20,169 nt of DNA from contig CAMVBT010000006.1 in assembly GCA_947165805.1 (NCBI GenBank), positions 1 to 20,169 of the forward strand. The letters are read 5' to 3'. Source of the stretch: an uncultured Clostridia bacterium. Lineage in GTDB: Bacteria; Bacillota; Clostridia; Oscillospirales; Ruminococcaceae. Made by a program: the position numbers and the translations under genes. Below, one piece after another: positions 8,791 through 17,967 of this stretch (position 1 is the first letter of the stretch; the number at the start of each line of letters is the position of its first letter). The notes below the pieces were generated by a model that was not told the DNA's origin, ran no database searches, and saw only the letters and a program-made list of their open reading frames with translations.

Positions 8791-9201
8791 TTATTCCGTG
8801 TCTTTCTCCCTTTTTTCGGAACGTATATAGAAAAACGTATAGTATATTTTCGGATAGAACAGCGGTATCACCGCCGAAAAGGGGTTTATCACCCTTATTG
8901 TGAGCAGTCCCGCGAGTATTGCGAAAATGCCGGTGTAGCGCAGCGCGTAGGACACCGCCCCGAGCTGCTTGCCCCGCCGGAAGTCCTTCGTCTTCACTAT
9001 CTTGTCCGCTGTGACGCCTATAAGCAGGAAATTCGCCGCCATGAGCAGATTTCCCACCGCAAGTCCGGTATAGACCTGCCACTCAAAGCCGAAGCCCAGC
9101 CCGACGCACACCGCGACTATGACTGCCGCCGCGTTGAACGCCAGCAGATACGGCAGCATGGCTTTCAGCTCCGCCGCCGCGTAAGACGCTCTGCCGTTCA
9201 T
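8791..9201 (-). CDS. atpI: ATP synthase subunit I family membrane protein
   Basis: A 136-residue protein with four predicted membrane helices at about 14-36, 42-62, 83-103 and 105-125 and a charged C-terminal tail. The pattern TGLAVGNLLMAANFLLIG and the place directly before atpB fit the ATP-synt_I family, whose members are linked to c-ring assembly or ion supply to the enzyme. Its ATG overlaps the atpZ stop codon (ATGA), so the two are translationally coupled. Confidence 0.85.
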   Translation of the reverse strand: MNGRASYAAAELKAMLPYLLAFNAAAVIVAVCVGLGFGFEWQVYTGLAVGNLLMAANFLLIGVTADKIVKTKDFRRGKQLGAVSYALRYTGIFAILAGLLTIRVINPFSAVIPLFYPKIYYTFFYIRSEKREKDTE

Positions 9202-9515
9202 AGCTTCTTTTTCTTGGTATACGGGTCGTAGTAGTCGTGGTCGCGGCGGTCATGCCGCACCTCGGACGCGCCCGTGCCCGATTCACTGTTGTCGTACATC
9301 TCGATGAGCTTCTTCAGATAGTTCATTGCGCCCACGGTCATGGAGATTATGCCGACGGCGACGAATATTATGCTGACCCAGTCCGGCCAGTTGAGGAAGT
9401 CCACCAGCCATGTTCCTCCTATGACGAACACGAGCAGCGGCACCAGCACTATGAACCCGATCTGGCTCGCCACGGCGTAGACCGCGATCGGATTGTCCTT
9501 TTTATTTTTCGCCAT
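9198..9515 (-). CDS. atpZ: AtpZ-type accessory membrane protein
   Basis: A 105-residue protein with two membrane helices (about 14-35 and 45-66) in an LVPLLVFVIGG / IIFVAVGIISM pattern typical of the small AtpZ/ATPase_gene1 family found first in many atp operons; AtpZ with AtpI is associated with Mg2+ or Ca2+ transport or assembly. The C-terminal tail is strongly charged (HDRRDHDYYDPYTKKKK). The ribosome binding site is weak, suggesting coupling with the gene 23 nt upstream. It overlaps atpI by 4 bases. Confidence 0.82.
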   Translation of the reverse strand: MAKNKKDNPIAVYAVASQIGFIVLVPLLVFVIGGTWLVDFLNWPDWVSIIFVAVGIISMTVGAMNYLKKLIEMYDNSESGTGASEVRHDRRDHDYYDPYTKKKKL

Positions 9516-9538
9516 TAAAACACATCATTTCATCGTTG

Positions 9539-10234
9539 TCAATAGATTATGGAGTTCAGTCTCCAGCCTTCCGCCGTCTTTGTCATGTGACCTTCTATGG
9601 TAACGGGGGTCTCGGCTTCGTCCTTTTCGTGTATGAATATCTTTATTCCGCACTCTGTATCGCTCTCGGGCTCGATCTCGAAGTCCGGGTTGTTCCACGA
9701 ACGGTTATAGGGCATGGGCGTGAAGTTCGCGATTATGCCCAGCGTGCCGTTGGAGCGGGTGATATAGATAGGCCCGTAGCCGAGCGGATCGGACTTGACG
9801 GTCTTTGCGAATTCCTTAGTGAATGTGCGGTCAACGATCTCCTCGATCTGTTCGATAGAATCGTAGTTCTTGTTGCTTACAGTGTAGTATCCGTCCTCGG
9901 GGATATTGCCGTAGGGTTCGTCCTTATGGTTCATGCCCTTGACGTAGTAGAGCCTCAGCACGGTATAGTTGTCCGAGATCAGCTTGATGACCGCGTCTCT
10001 CATTTCTTCCTTGAGCTCCTCATCGGGTGAGTAGCCTTCTTCTTCCGGCTCCGTCGTCGCTGTCGCCGCGGTCGTTGTGGTGGACTGTGCCGCCGATGCC
10101 GCGGGGGACTTGCCGTCGCCCTTGCCCAGAACGAGCAGGACAATCACGAATACTGCCACGGACAGCGCTGCGGCCACTCCGAGGATAATAAAGTGGAGCT
10201 TTTCGCTCTCCGAGTATTTTCCTTTGATCTTCAT
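9539..10234 (-). CDS. Membrane-anchored extracellular protein, IseA-like
   Basis: A 231-residue protein with a cytoplasmic start, one membrane helix at about 14-37, a Ser/Thr/Ala linker at about 43-62 (STTTTAATATTEPEEE) and an extracellular domain at about 68-231. The domain pattern (DAVIKLISDNYTVLRLYYV, then Y-V-YDSIEQIEEIVDRTFTKEFA) recalls the IseA family of cell-wall DL-endopeptidase inhibitors, but I judged this by eye and it is uncertain. It is the first gene after the operon promoter, and atpZ begins 23 nt later without a terminator between, so it is probably co-transcribed with the ATP synthase. Its Thr linker matches that of the lipoprotein at 86-1390. Confidence 0.75.
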   Translation of the reverse strand: MKIKGKYSESEKLHFIILGVAAALSVAVFVIVLLVLGKGDGKSPAASAAQSTTTTAATATTEPEEEGYSPDEELKEEMRDAVIKLISDNYTVLRLYYVKGMNHKDEPYGNIPEDGYYTVSNKNYDSIEQIEEIVDRTFTKEFAKTVKSDPLGYGPIYITRSNGTLGIIANFTPMPYNRSWNNPDFEIEPESDTECGIKIFIHEKDEAETPVTIEGHMTKTAEGWRLNSIIY

Positions 10235-10305
10235 TTACACATTTCTCCGATTTGTTTTTGTTGTCTTTTCTGTTTACGGATATAATTTCCGATATTATCC
10301 TCTAT

Positions 10306-10334
10306 ATTATACATCATTTATTTTCAAAAATCAA
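10306..10334 (-). promoter_or_regulatory. SigmaA promoter of the atp operon
   Basis: On the minus strand TTGATT (10329-10334) and a perfect TATAAT (10306-10311) are separated by exactly 17 bases. The start would be near 10299, 65 nt before the first gene. It lies in the 185-nt AT-rich divergent region shared with the glucan synthase gene, for which I see no clear plus-strand promoter (TTAACA near 10341 has only a poor -10). Confidence 0.75.
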
Positions 10335-10419
10335 TAGAAATTAACAATTTTTTAGCAATTCGGCAATAAAATCGGACATTTATGCCAATAATACATCACA
10401 GCAAGGGGGATAAAACGAA

Positions 10420-13400
10420 ATGAAGACAGTAAGACCGGGAATATACAGAAAGCAGCTCCGCAGGCTGAAAAAGCGGCTCGCGGAGCAGGGCGGACACCGC
10501 CTTTGCGCCGAGATAAACGCGCTCATAGGCGACATACCGCCGTACAGGATACATTCGTCGGGAGGGCTGCCGCTGATAGCCGAGGCGTTATCGGACTGCC
10601 CGGAGCTGACCACGGACAGCGTATTTGAGGCTCTTGTCCCGTACTCTGAGGTGCTGGATAATGCCGATATGATGTCGCTTATGTGGCAGGTGAGGTTCGC
10701 GGCGCTGCTGCGGGCGGCTTCCGACGGCGAAAAACGCGATCTTATCTACACCACGGCGGATATTGACGCGGAGTATATAACCGAGCGCCTTGATCCGCTC
10801 TGTATAAAATACTCTCCCGACCCGGACTACGCGGTCTCCGACGCGAAGACCCGCGCCATGCTGCGCGCGGACACCACGCGCTGCGCGCAGTATGCCGGGA
10901 TAGACGAGCGTAGGCTCGCTTCGGAGTATGTCATAACCTCGAAGCACACCGGCACCGGGCTCCCGGAGGTGATACGCGCCGACGTGAGGCGCGTGTTCCC
11001 GCGTGTCGGGATACACTACTATATCCTTGTGCAGAACGCCATAGCTCTCGGCATCTGCGCTCTGACCGTGATACTCGCGGGCTGGCTCGCGGGGTTTGCG
11101 GTGTACGCTCCCGCCGCGGCAGTCGCCAAGACGCTTGTGGACGCGCTGCTGCTGCGCGGGGTCAAAGGCGGGCAGCTCCCCTCGGTGAAGCTTTCCGAAG
11201 CCGAGAATTACGAGGCTGTCTGCGCCCTGTCGGTGCTGGTATCGTCGGAGCGCGACATAAAGGACGGACTTGAGCGCATGAAACGCGCCCGCCTCAAGAA
11301 CCCGACCCCGAATATAAGCTGGTGCCTGCTCTGCGACCTTCCGGCGGCCGATGAGCGCGAGACCGCAAACGACGAAGCTCTGCTGAAAGCCGCCCGGGAA
11401 GCGTTTGATGCCTCCGACCGCCGCACGTCGGTAATATTCCGTGAGCGCTCATACTGCCGCACCCAGCGCCGTTTTCAGGGGCGTGAGCGCAAGCGCGGAG
11501 CTGTCGAGGATCTGATACGCTTCATCAGCGGCGACGATGTGAGCTTCCGTGAAGTGCTCGGCGACATCTCGGGTTATGCCGGAGTGCCGTTCGTATGCAC
11601 TCTCGATTACGACACCCTGCCCCTTATGGACAGCATAAACTCGCTCATAGCCGCCGCGGTGCATCCCTGCAACAAGGAATACGGCATCTTCGCGCCCCGC
11701 ATGACGACATCGCTGTCCGCGTCACTGCGCACCGGGCTGACACGGCTTTTCGGCACAGGCGGCTGCTCCGGCGCGAGCGTTTATGACAGCACTGCCTCGG
11801 AGCTGTACTTTGACCGTTTCGGCGAGGGAACGTTCACCGGCAAGGGTCTCATACGCACGGACGCGTATTACAAGCGCTGCGTCAATGTCCTGCCCGAAGA
11901 GCGTGTCCTCTCCCACGATATCCTCGAGGGCGGCATACTCGGGACGGCGTTCTGCGGCGATATCGAGTTCAGCGACGGTATGCCGCCCACCACGAAAGGG
12001 TATTTCCGCCGCGCCCACCGCTGGATGCGCGGGGATTTCCAGAATATGCCCTTCATATTCCGCCGCGACCTGTCGGCTCTGACGAAATTCAAGCTGGCCG
12101 ACAACGTCCGCCGCGCTCTTACCCCGCTCAACGCGCTGCTCACGCTGTTCTTCACCGTGGGAGCGCCGGGTGCCGGCGCAGTCATACCCGCCGTGATATC
12201 CGTGCTGTCGCTGACGCTGCCGTTCATACTCGGGCTCATACCGGCGGCTCTGAAAGGGCTCGGGTTTTCAAATACCCGGGAGTTCTACGCGCCGATCAGC
12301 CCTCTTTCCCGCAGCCTTGTCGTCCGTATACTTGCGGAGCTCGCGTTTATGGGAAAGAACGCGCTGCTCGGTCTTGACGCGGCGGTTCGCAGCGCGTGGC
12401 GTATGCTGACGAAGCGCCGCCTGCTTGAATGGCAGACCGCCTCGACCCTCGACAACGCCGACCCCGGCGGCATCATAGCGATGATCCCCGCGAGCGCTCT
12501 CGGAGTGCTCCTGTTCGGGGTCAGCGTGTATTCCGGGAATATATTCTGCGCCCTCACCGGCATCGCCGCCGCCTGCGCGCTGCCCGCGGCGGTGCTCTGC
12601 GACAGGCTGTACAAGCCCGCCGAGAAGCCCGTGAAGGACTCCGACCGCAGGTTCCTGCTCGAAGAAGCCCGCCGTGAGTGGAGCTTCTGCCTTGACCGCG
12701 TGACCGAGGCCGAGCACTGGCTCCCGCCGGACAACGTGCAGTATTCGCCGGTGTTCCGCGTCGCGCACAGGACTTCGCCTACCAACATCGGCATGTATCT
12801 GCTTTCGTGCGTCTGTGCCGCGGAGCTGGGCTTCATCGACAATGCCCGCCTCGAGACCATGCTTGCCCGCACCATAGATACCGTCGAGAAGCTCCCGAAG
12901 TACCGGGGCAGCCTTTACAACTGGTATTCCACAGATGAACTCAGGGTGCTCGACCCGTTCGTGTCCAGTGTGGACTGCGGCAATCTGCTCTGCTGTCTTG
13001 TGGCGGTGCGCAGCAAGCTCGCGGCGGACATACCGGACAGCCCTCTGATACGCCGCATAGGACGTCTTATCGACGGCGCGGATATCGGTATGTTCTACAA
13101 CCGCCCCCGCAGGCTCTTTTCCGTCGGCATCAATGCCGACACGGGAAAGCAGGCGCCCAACTGCTACGATATGCTGATGTCCGAATCCCGTATGCTCAGC
13201 TACTACGCCATAGCGCGGGGCTGTGCCGGACGCGAGCACTGGCGCGCTCTTTCGCGTGTCATGAGCCGCAGCGGTTTCCGCGCGGGGCCTGTCGCGTGGT
13301 CGGGTACTATGTTCGAGTATTTCATGCCCGAGCTGCTGCTCGGTACGAAGCGCGGGAGCCTCTGCTACGAAGCCCTCGGCTACGCGGTGCGCTGTCAGAT

Positions 13401-16400
13401 AGAGCGCGGGCATGATATGCGTATGCCCTTCGGCGTGTCGGAGAGTGCCTATTACGCCTTCGACCCCGAGCTCAACTACCGCTACAAGGCGCACGGGGTG
13501 CAGAAGCTGGCTCTTTGCGCGGGCATGGACAGGGAATATGTCATAAGCCCCTATTCCACGTTCCTTGCTTTGTCCCACAGCTTTTCCGCCTGCATGAAGA
13601 ACCTGTCGAGGCTCGCGGACAGGGCGTTCTCCCACGCGAAATACGGGCTTTATGAAGCCGTCGATATGACCGGCACAAGGACAGGGGCCTCCGCCGCGGT
13701 GGTAAGGAGCCACATGGCTCACCACGTCGGCATGAGCCTCTGCGGCATCACCAACGCTCTCTGCGGCGGGAGACTGCGGGAGCTCTTCATGTCCGACGAG
13801 ACCATGCAGCGCGCCGACGAGCTGCTCGAGGAGCGCGTCATGTCCGGCGAGCCCGTGGTCGATATAGCGAAGCTCCGCGACCGTGAGCTTGCCGACGACC
13901 GCGCCGAGAGCTTCGACGAGTTCTCCGTGCTGCGGCCGCGCTTCAACATCATAGCGAACCGCCGCATAGCCGTGTTCGCGTCGGACACGGGGCTCTGCGC
14001 GGACAGATATGACGGGCGCGCCGTGACCTTCCCGACACGGGACGTCCTGCGCCGTCCGGACGGGCTTCTTATCGGCGTGCGTGAGGGAGGCGCGGATATA
14101 CCGTTCTGCATGACCGCCTTCAACGGAAAAAGCCCCGTCAAGCACCGCGTGACCTTCACGGAGAACGGCGGGGAATGGGCCGCGGAGTGCGTCGGGCTGT
14201 CCTGCGTGATGAGAATGTCACTGTTCGGCGAAAAGCCCGCCGTGATACGTGATATCTCCGTGTCCAACTCTCTCTCGTCCGACCGTGAGACCGAGCTGTA
14301 TGTATATATGCGCCCCGCTCTGGCTCCCGAGCGCGATATCCTCGCCCACCCGATGTTCGCGGAGCTGTTCGTCACCCCGGAGTACGACGGGGAGAACAGA
14401 CTGTGGCTCCTGCGGCGGCGCGACCGTGAGGGAGGCAGGGAAACATGGCTGGCAGCGGGTTTTCGCGGCTCCGGGAGCGTGATATGGTCGTTCTCACGCG
14501 AGAATGTGCTTACCCACAACAAGCCCGGCGATCTGTCGAAGGGCTTTGCACTGAAACGCCCGGATGATACTCATATACCCTCGCCGTGTCTGTTCCTGAG
14601 GCTGTCTGTGCTTGTTCCGGCGGGCGGCGAGCGGCGGGAGGCGTTCTTTGTCTGCTGCGGGGAAAGCCGTGCCGAGGTCACGGCTCTGGCGCTTGAAGTA
14701 CGCGGCACGCAGCCCTGTGACGGCGCAGCGCCTTACGGAACTGCCGTATCGCCCCTGCCCAAGTCCACACTGGCGGGGCGTTTCGCGAGGGCGATGCTCC
14801 CTGCGGCGATATGCGGCTGCGGGTATCAGGAAAGCATACTGAACGCGCAGACGGACGCCTGCCGCGATACGCTCTGGAAGCTCGGCATAAGCGGCGACCG
14901 TCCCATAGCGGTGTACCGCTTCGACGGTGACGAGGACCGCGCCGAAGCCGCTGCCCGCGCAGCCGAGGGGCTCTGCGAGTGCGGATATCCCACCGATCTG
15001 ATAATGCTCTGCCGCAGCCTCTCCGACCGCTCGAAGGCGCAGTATATCGCGAATACTCCGATAAAGTGCGTGTATCCTGTCCTGTACAGCGATCTGACTG
15101 CCGGCGAGCTCGGATATATAACGCGCTCGGCGGTGTATGTGTCCGGTGACGGCGAGGTCGCGGAGCCGCCTGCGAAGATATATGACATCGTACCCGCAGA
15201 CGCGATCGATACCGGCTTTTCCGAGGGCTTCCGCGATAACAGCTATATCGTGGAGCGGCACGGTCACCCGTTCTGCCATGTACTCGCGTCCGAGGAGTTC
15301 GGCTGCGTGGTCTCGCAGAATTCTCTGGGCTTCACTTATGCCCTTAACAGCCGCGAGAACAAGCTTACGCCGTGGTACAATGACATCATGCGCGACAACG
15401 ACGGCGAGATGCTGCTGGTGAAGGGGCTCGGGAAATACTTCGACATCATCGCGGGCAGTACGGCTGTCTTTTCGCCGGGGAAGGCCGAGTACCTTTCGCG
15501 GGTGGGTAAGCTCCTGTTCCGCACCGAGGCGGGCGTATTGCAGAAAGGCACCGCCAAGCGCCTTACCGTGCGTATCGAGAACACCGGCGAGCTCGATAAG
15601 CAGATAGCACTGACCTATTACACCGAGCCTGTTCTCGGAAATGACCGGCGCGATTCGCACGGCGGAGCAGGGCTTTCATACCGCACCGCCGGACGTGCCA
15701 TGTTCGTGCGCGGTTCCGACGGGGAATTCCGCGGGGAAATGGGGCTCGGCTGTGACTGCGAATGTGTGTTCACCGCAGACCGCGAGGGCTTCTTCGCCGG
15801 GGAGATAAGCGGCAGAGTGCGCCCGTTCGCGGGGAGCTGCGCCGCTGTGACGGCCCGTGTCAGACTGCCCGCACATTCGGTGCGCGAGGTGCGTTTCACG
15901 CTTTGTTACAGCGCTTCCGATGCTGCGGAGATGCTCGATACGGCGGAAAAAGCCGCTCCCGCGGACTTTATTCCGAAGTATGAGCTGCACCCGACCATAA
16001 AGAGCGGCAGCGACACTCTCGACCGGCTGTACAATGTGTGGCTCCCGTGGCAGATACTCGGCTGCCGTATGCGCGCAAGGAGCGGTTTTTACCAGAACGG
16101 CGGGGCTTACGGCTTCCGCGACCAGCTGCAGGACTGCACGGCGGCGGTGTATTTCATGCCCTCCGAGGCGCGCAGGCACATTCTGCGCTGCTGCACCGCG
16201 CAGTTTGTTCCGGGGGACGTGCTGCACTGGTGGCACGAGACCGGCGACGGCAGAAAAGGCATACGCACGCGCTGCTCGGACGATATGCTGTGGCTGCCCT
16301 ATGCTGCCGCGCACTTCGTCAGAGTCACTGGAGATGATTCTCTGCTGTCGGAAGAAGCCCCCTACACTGCGGGCGACGAGCTTGGCGGCGCGAAGGAGAA

Positions 16401-17235
16401 GTATATGCGCGTGACCCGAAGCGCTGTGAGCGGCACGGTCTACGAACACTGCGTAAAAGCGCTCGACCGCTGCTACCGGACGGGTCAGAGGTCGCTGATA
16501 AAAATTGGAGGCGGCGACTGGAACGACGGCTTTGACCGTGTAGGCGAGGACGGCATGGGCGAAAGCGTGTGGCTCTCGATGTTCTATATCGCGGTTGTGA
16601 AGCTGTTTGCTCCGCTGGCGCGCAGGCGCGGCGATGACGCTTACGCGGCGATACTGGAGAAGCGCGCCTCCGCACTGTCCGCGTCCGTCGAGGACACGGC
16701 GTTCGAGAACGGCTACTATCTGCGGGCGTTCTATGACAACGGCGCGAAAATGGGAGCGGCGGAGAACGAGTGCTGCAAGATCGACCTGCTCCCGCAGGCC
16801 TTTGCCGAGCTGGCGGGGCTGCCGGATAAGGAGAAGCGCCGCAGCGCTCTGAAATCGGCTCTGGATAAGCTCTATGACGAGGAACACGGCATTATAAAGC
16901 TGTTCGACCCGCCGTACAGCGCGGACTCGGCGGAAGACCCGGGCTACGTCCGCGGCTATCCCGGGGGCATCAGGGAGAACGGCGGTCAGTACACCCACGC
17001 CGCGGTATGGCTTGCTCTCGCGTTCCTGCGCAGCGGCGACCGCGAGACCGCAGAGAAGCTCGCAAAGGCTCTCGACCCCGCAAGCCGCGGCGGCGAATAT
17101 AAGAATGAGCCGTATTATTTGTCGGCGGATATCTATACCGCCCCGGAATGCCTCGGACGCGGCGGCTGGTCGCTCTATACCGGCTCCGCCGCATGGTATT
17201 ACCGTCTTCTCGGTGAGCTTTACGGCGGTTTTTAA
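10420..17235 (+). CDS. Cyclic beta-1,2-glucan synthase-like protein (GT84 + glycoamylase-like + GH94)
   Basis: A 2271-residue multidomain membrane enzyme, start supported by AAGGGGGA ten bases before the ATG. In order: an N-terminal region; membrane helices at about 203-243; a GT84-type glucosyltransferase domain with DYD (396-398), LSHDILEGG (497-505) and HRWMRGDFQ (533-541); membrane helices at about 570-610 and 685-728; a glycoamylase-like domain at about 740-1140 with HRTSPTNIG (783-791), WSGTMFEY (960-967), FGVSESAYY (1004-1012) and MAHHVGMS (1099-1106); and a GH94 region ending with YGFRDQLQD (1897-1905), HWWH (1936-1939), TRCSDD (1950-1955) and GDWNDG (2032-2037), D2036 being the likely acid. 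Family members build, cyclise and trim beta-1,2-glucan from UDP-glucose. It is shorter than the roughly 2800-residue proteobacterial NdvB, and no partner genes lie beside it. Confidence 0.9.
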   Translation: MKTVRPGIYRKQLRRLKKRLAEQGGHRLCAEINALIGDIPPYRIHSSGGLPLIAEALSDCPELTTDSVFEALVPYSEVLDNADMMSLMWQVRFAALLRAASDGEKRDLIYTTADIDAEYITERLDPLCIKYSPDPDYAVSDAKTRAMLRADTTRCAQYAGIDERRLASEYVITSKHTGTGLPEVIRADVRRVFPRVGIHYYILVQNAIALGICALTVILAGWLAGFAVYAPAAAVAKTLVDALLLRGVKGGQLPSVKLSEAENYEAVCALSVLVSSERDIKDGLERMKRARLKNPTPNISWCLLCDLPAADERETANDEALLKAAREAFDASDRRTSVIFRERSYCRTQRRFQGRERKRGAVEDLIRFISGDDVSFREVLGDISGYAGVPFVCTLDYDTLPLMDSINSLIAAAVHPCNKEYGIFAPRMTTSLSASLRTGLTRLFGTGGCSGASVYDSTASELYFDRFGEGTFTGKGLIRTDAYYKRCVNVLPEERVLSHDILEGGILGTAFCGDIEFSDGMPPTTKGYFRRAHRWMRGDFQNMPFIFRRDLSALTKFKLADNVRRALTPLNALLTLFFTVGAPGAGAVIPAVISVLSLTLPFILGLIPAALKGLGFSNTREFYAPISPLSRSLVVRILAELAFMGKNALLGLDAAVRSAWRMLTKRRLLEWQTASTLDNADPGGIIAMIPASALGVLLFGVSVYSGNIFCALTGIAAACALPAAVLCDRLYKPAEKPVKDSDRRFLLEEARREWSFCLDRVTEAEHWLPPDNVQYSPVFRVAHRTSPTNIGMYLLSCVCAAELGFIDNARLETMLARTIDTVEKLPKYRGSLYNWYSTDELRVLDPFVSSVDCGNLLCCLVAVRSKLAADIPDSPLIRRIGRLIDGADIGMFYNRPRRLFSVGINADTGKQAPNCYDMLMSESRMLSYYAIARGCAGREHWRALSRVMSRSGFRAGPVAWSGTMFEYFMPELLLGTKRGSLCYEALGYAVRCQIERGHDMRMPFGVSESAYYAFDPELNYRYKAHGVQKLALCAGMDREYVISPYSTFLALSHSFSACMKNLSRLADRAFSHAKYGLYEAVDMTGTRTGASAAVVRSHMAHHVGMSLCGITNALCGGRLRELFMSDETMQRADELLEERVMSGEPVVDIAKLRDRELADDRAESFDEFSVLRPRFNIIANRRIAVFASDTGLCADRYDGRAVTFPTRDVLRRPDGLLIGVREGGADIPFCMTAFNGKSPVKHRVTFTENGGEWAAECVGLSCVMRMSLFGEKPAVIRDISVSNSLSSDRETELYVYMRPALAPERDILAHPMFAELFVTPEYDGENRLWLLRRRDREGGRETWLAAGFRGSGSVIWSFSRENVLTHNKPGDLSKGFALKRPDDTHIPSPCLFLRLSVLVPAGGERREAFFVCCGESRAEVTALALEVRGTQPCDGAAPYGTAVSPLPKSTLAGRFARAMLPAAICGCGYQESILNAQTDACRDTLWKLGISGDRPIAVYRFDGDEDRAEAAARAAEGLCECGYPTDLIMLCRSLSDRSKAQYIANTPIKCVYPVLYSDLTAGELGYITRSAVYVSGDGEVAEPPAKIYDIVPADAIDTGFSEGFRDNSYIVERHGHPFCHVLASEEFGCVVSQNSLGFTYALNSRENKLTPWYNDIMRDNDGEMLLVKGLGKYFDIIAGSTAVFSPGKAEYLSRVGKLLFRTEAGVLQKGTAKRLTVRIENTGELDKQIALTYYTEPVLGNDRRDSHGGAGLSYRTAGRAMFVRGSDGEFRGEMGLGCDCECVFTADREGFFAGEISGRVRPFAGSCAAVTARVRLPAHSVREVRFTLCYSASDAAEMLDTAEKAAPADFIPKYELHPTIKSGSDTLDRLYNVWLPWQILGCRMRARSGFYQNGGAYGFRDQLQDCTAAVYFMPSEARRHILRCCTAQFVPGDVLHWWHETGDGRKGIRTRCSDDMLWLPYAAAHFVRVTGDDSLLSEEAPYTAGDELGGAKEKYMRVTRSAVSGTVYEHCVKALDRCYRTGQRSLIKIGGGDWNDGFDRVGEDGMGESVWLSMFYIAVVKLFAPLARRRGDDAYAAILEKRASALSASVEDTAFENGYYLRAFYDNGAKMGAAENECCKIDLLPQAFAELAGLPDKEKRRSALKSALDKLYDEEHGIIKLFDPPYSADSAEDPGYVRGYPGGIRENGGQYTHAAVWLALAFLRSGDRETAEKLAKALDPASRGGEYKNEPYYLSADIYTAPECLGRGGWSLYTGSAAWYYRLLGELYGGF

Positions 17236-17252
17236 CTCCTTCCGTGAGTATG

Positions 17253-17831
17253 CTATCCGTATCTTATACAGCCTTCTATCAGAAATTCTTTTTTTCTCTC
17301 TCTGAAAGTCGTTGTTGTTGTTGTCAGCCCGTCAGGGCAGGCGACGGCCGCTGATGTAAGCGGCTGTGCCTCACCCTCACCGACAACTACAACAACAATT
17401 TCAGGAGCAGTATCATTTTCATTTTCAACAACAACTTCATTATCAACAACAACAACAATATCATTATCACAATCAGTATCAATATCATTATCAGTATCAT
17501 TATCAATATCAATATCATTATCATTATCAGCTGCATTTGCCTGCATTTGTATGCAATTGCCTGCTTTTGCCGATCCTGCCTTTGCCGATCTTGCCGCCTC
17601 CGAACGCTTGCCGCATATTTCCTCGTACTTCCTGCGATCCTCGTCTATGCGGGCTTTGATGAAAGAGAACGCCATTTTTACTTCGCCGGAGAGTGAGTCC
17701 GTGCCAGTCTCCATACCGTTGACGTAACGGAATATCAGCATTATCAGATCCGCCTGCTCGCACTTCGTGAGCAGCTCGAAATGCTGTAAATACTCCGCGT
17801 ACATCACGAACGACTTCTTTCTGTCTGCCAT
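17253..17831 (-). CDS. DUF6291-type protein with microsatellite tail
   Basis: A 192-residue protein behind a perfect AAAGGAGG site. Residues 1-75 match the DUF6291 pattern seen in clostridial phages and mobile elements: MADRKKSFVMYAEY, FELLTKCEQADLIMLIFRYV, VKMAFSFIKARIDEDRRKYE and ICGKRSEAARSAKAG. These proteins are often replication-associated, but that role is not shown here. Residues about 100-165 are low complexity: Asp-Asn-Asp-Ile repeats and Val runs, encoded by GTT and GATAAT-type tracts. The gene lies alone between two plus-strand genes, its stop only 17 bases from the stop of the glucan synthase gene. Orphan orientation and composition suggest acquisition from a mobile element. Confidence 0.75.
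   Translation of the reverse strand: MADRKKSFVMYAEYLQHFELLTKCEQADLIMLIFRYVNGMETGTDSLSGEVKMAFSFIKARIDEDRRKYEEICGKRSEAARSAKAGSAKAGNCIQMQANAADNDNDIDIDNDTDNDIDTDCDNDIVVVVDNEVVVENENDTAPEIVVVVVGEGEAQPLTSAAVACPDGLTTTTTTFRERKKEFLIEGCIRYG
17311..17530. repeat. Trinucleotide and hexanucleotide microsatellites inside the DUF6291 gene
   Basis: GTT runs occur at 17311-17324 and CAA runs around 17383-17398, 17427-17436 and 17444-17458, followed by a hexamer array of ATTATC, AATATC and AGTATC variants to about 17530. All lie within the reading frame, encoding Thr, Val and Asp-Asn repeats. Because the unit sizes are multiples of three, slippage would change length without breaking the frame. Confidence 0.8.
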
Positions 17832-17857
17832 GGTCTCCCTCCTTTCACAGGTTCCCT

Positions 17858-17863
17858 ATTATA
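17858..17863 (-). promoter_or_regulatory. Possible -10 element for the DUF6291 gene
   Basis: A TATAAT is present on the minus strand 27 bases before the ATG at 17831, in the stretch GCATATATAATAGG. No good -35 hexamer is found at 17-19 bases, so the promoter is weak or needs an activator. Confidence 0.35.
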
Positions 17864-17911
17864 TATGCTACCATTTTTTCCCGTGACATACAATGACATT
17901 CAAAAAAACTC

Positions 17912-17940
17912 TTGCTTTTTTCCCGAAAATAAGGCATAAT
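17912..17940 (+). promoter_or_regulatory. SigmaA promoter for prmA and the glycosyltransferase gene
   Basis: TTGCTT (17912-17917), a 17-base spacer and CATAAT (17935-17940). Transcription would begin near 17947, about 20 nt before the prmA ATG. Confidence 0.65.
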
Positions 17941-17967
17941 AGAAAGAGAGAAAGCGAGGGTTACATA

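Noticed and set aside
12268..16998. Long antisense ORFs opposite the glucan synthase (up to 625 residues), and one opposite prmA and the GT2 gene
   Set aside because: They have no recognisable domains or binding sites and arise from the GC-rich third codon positions of the real genes.
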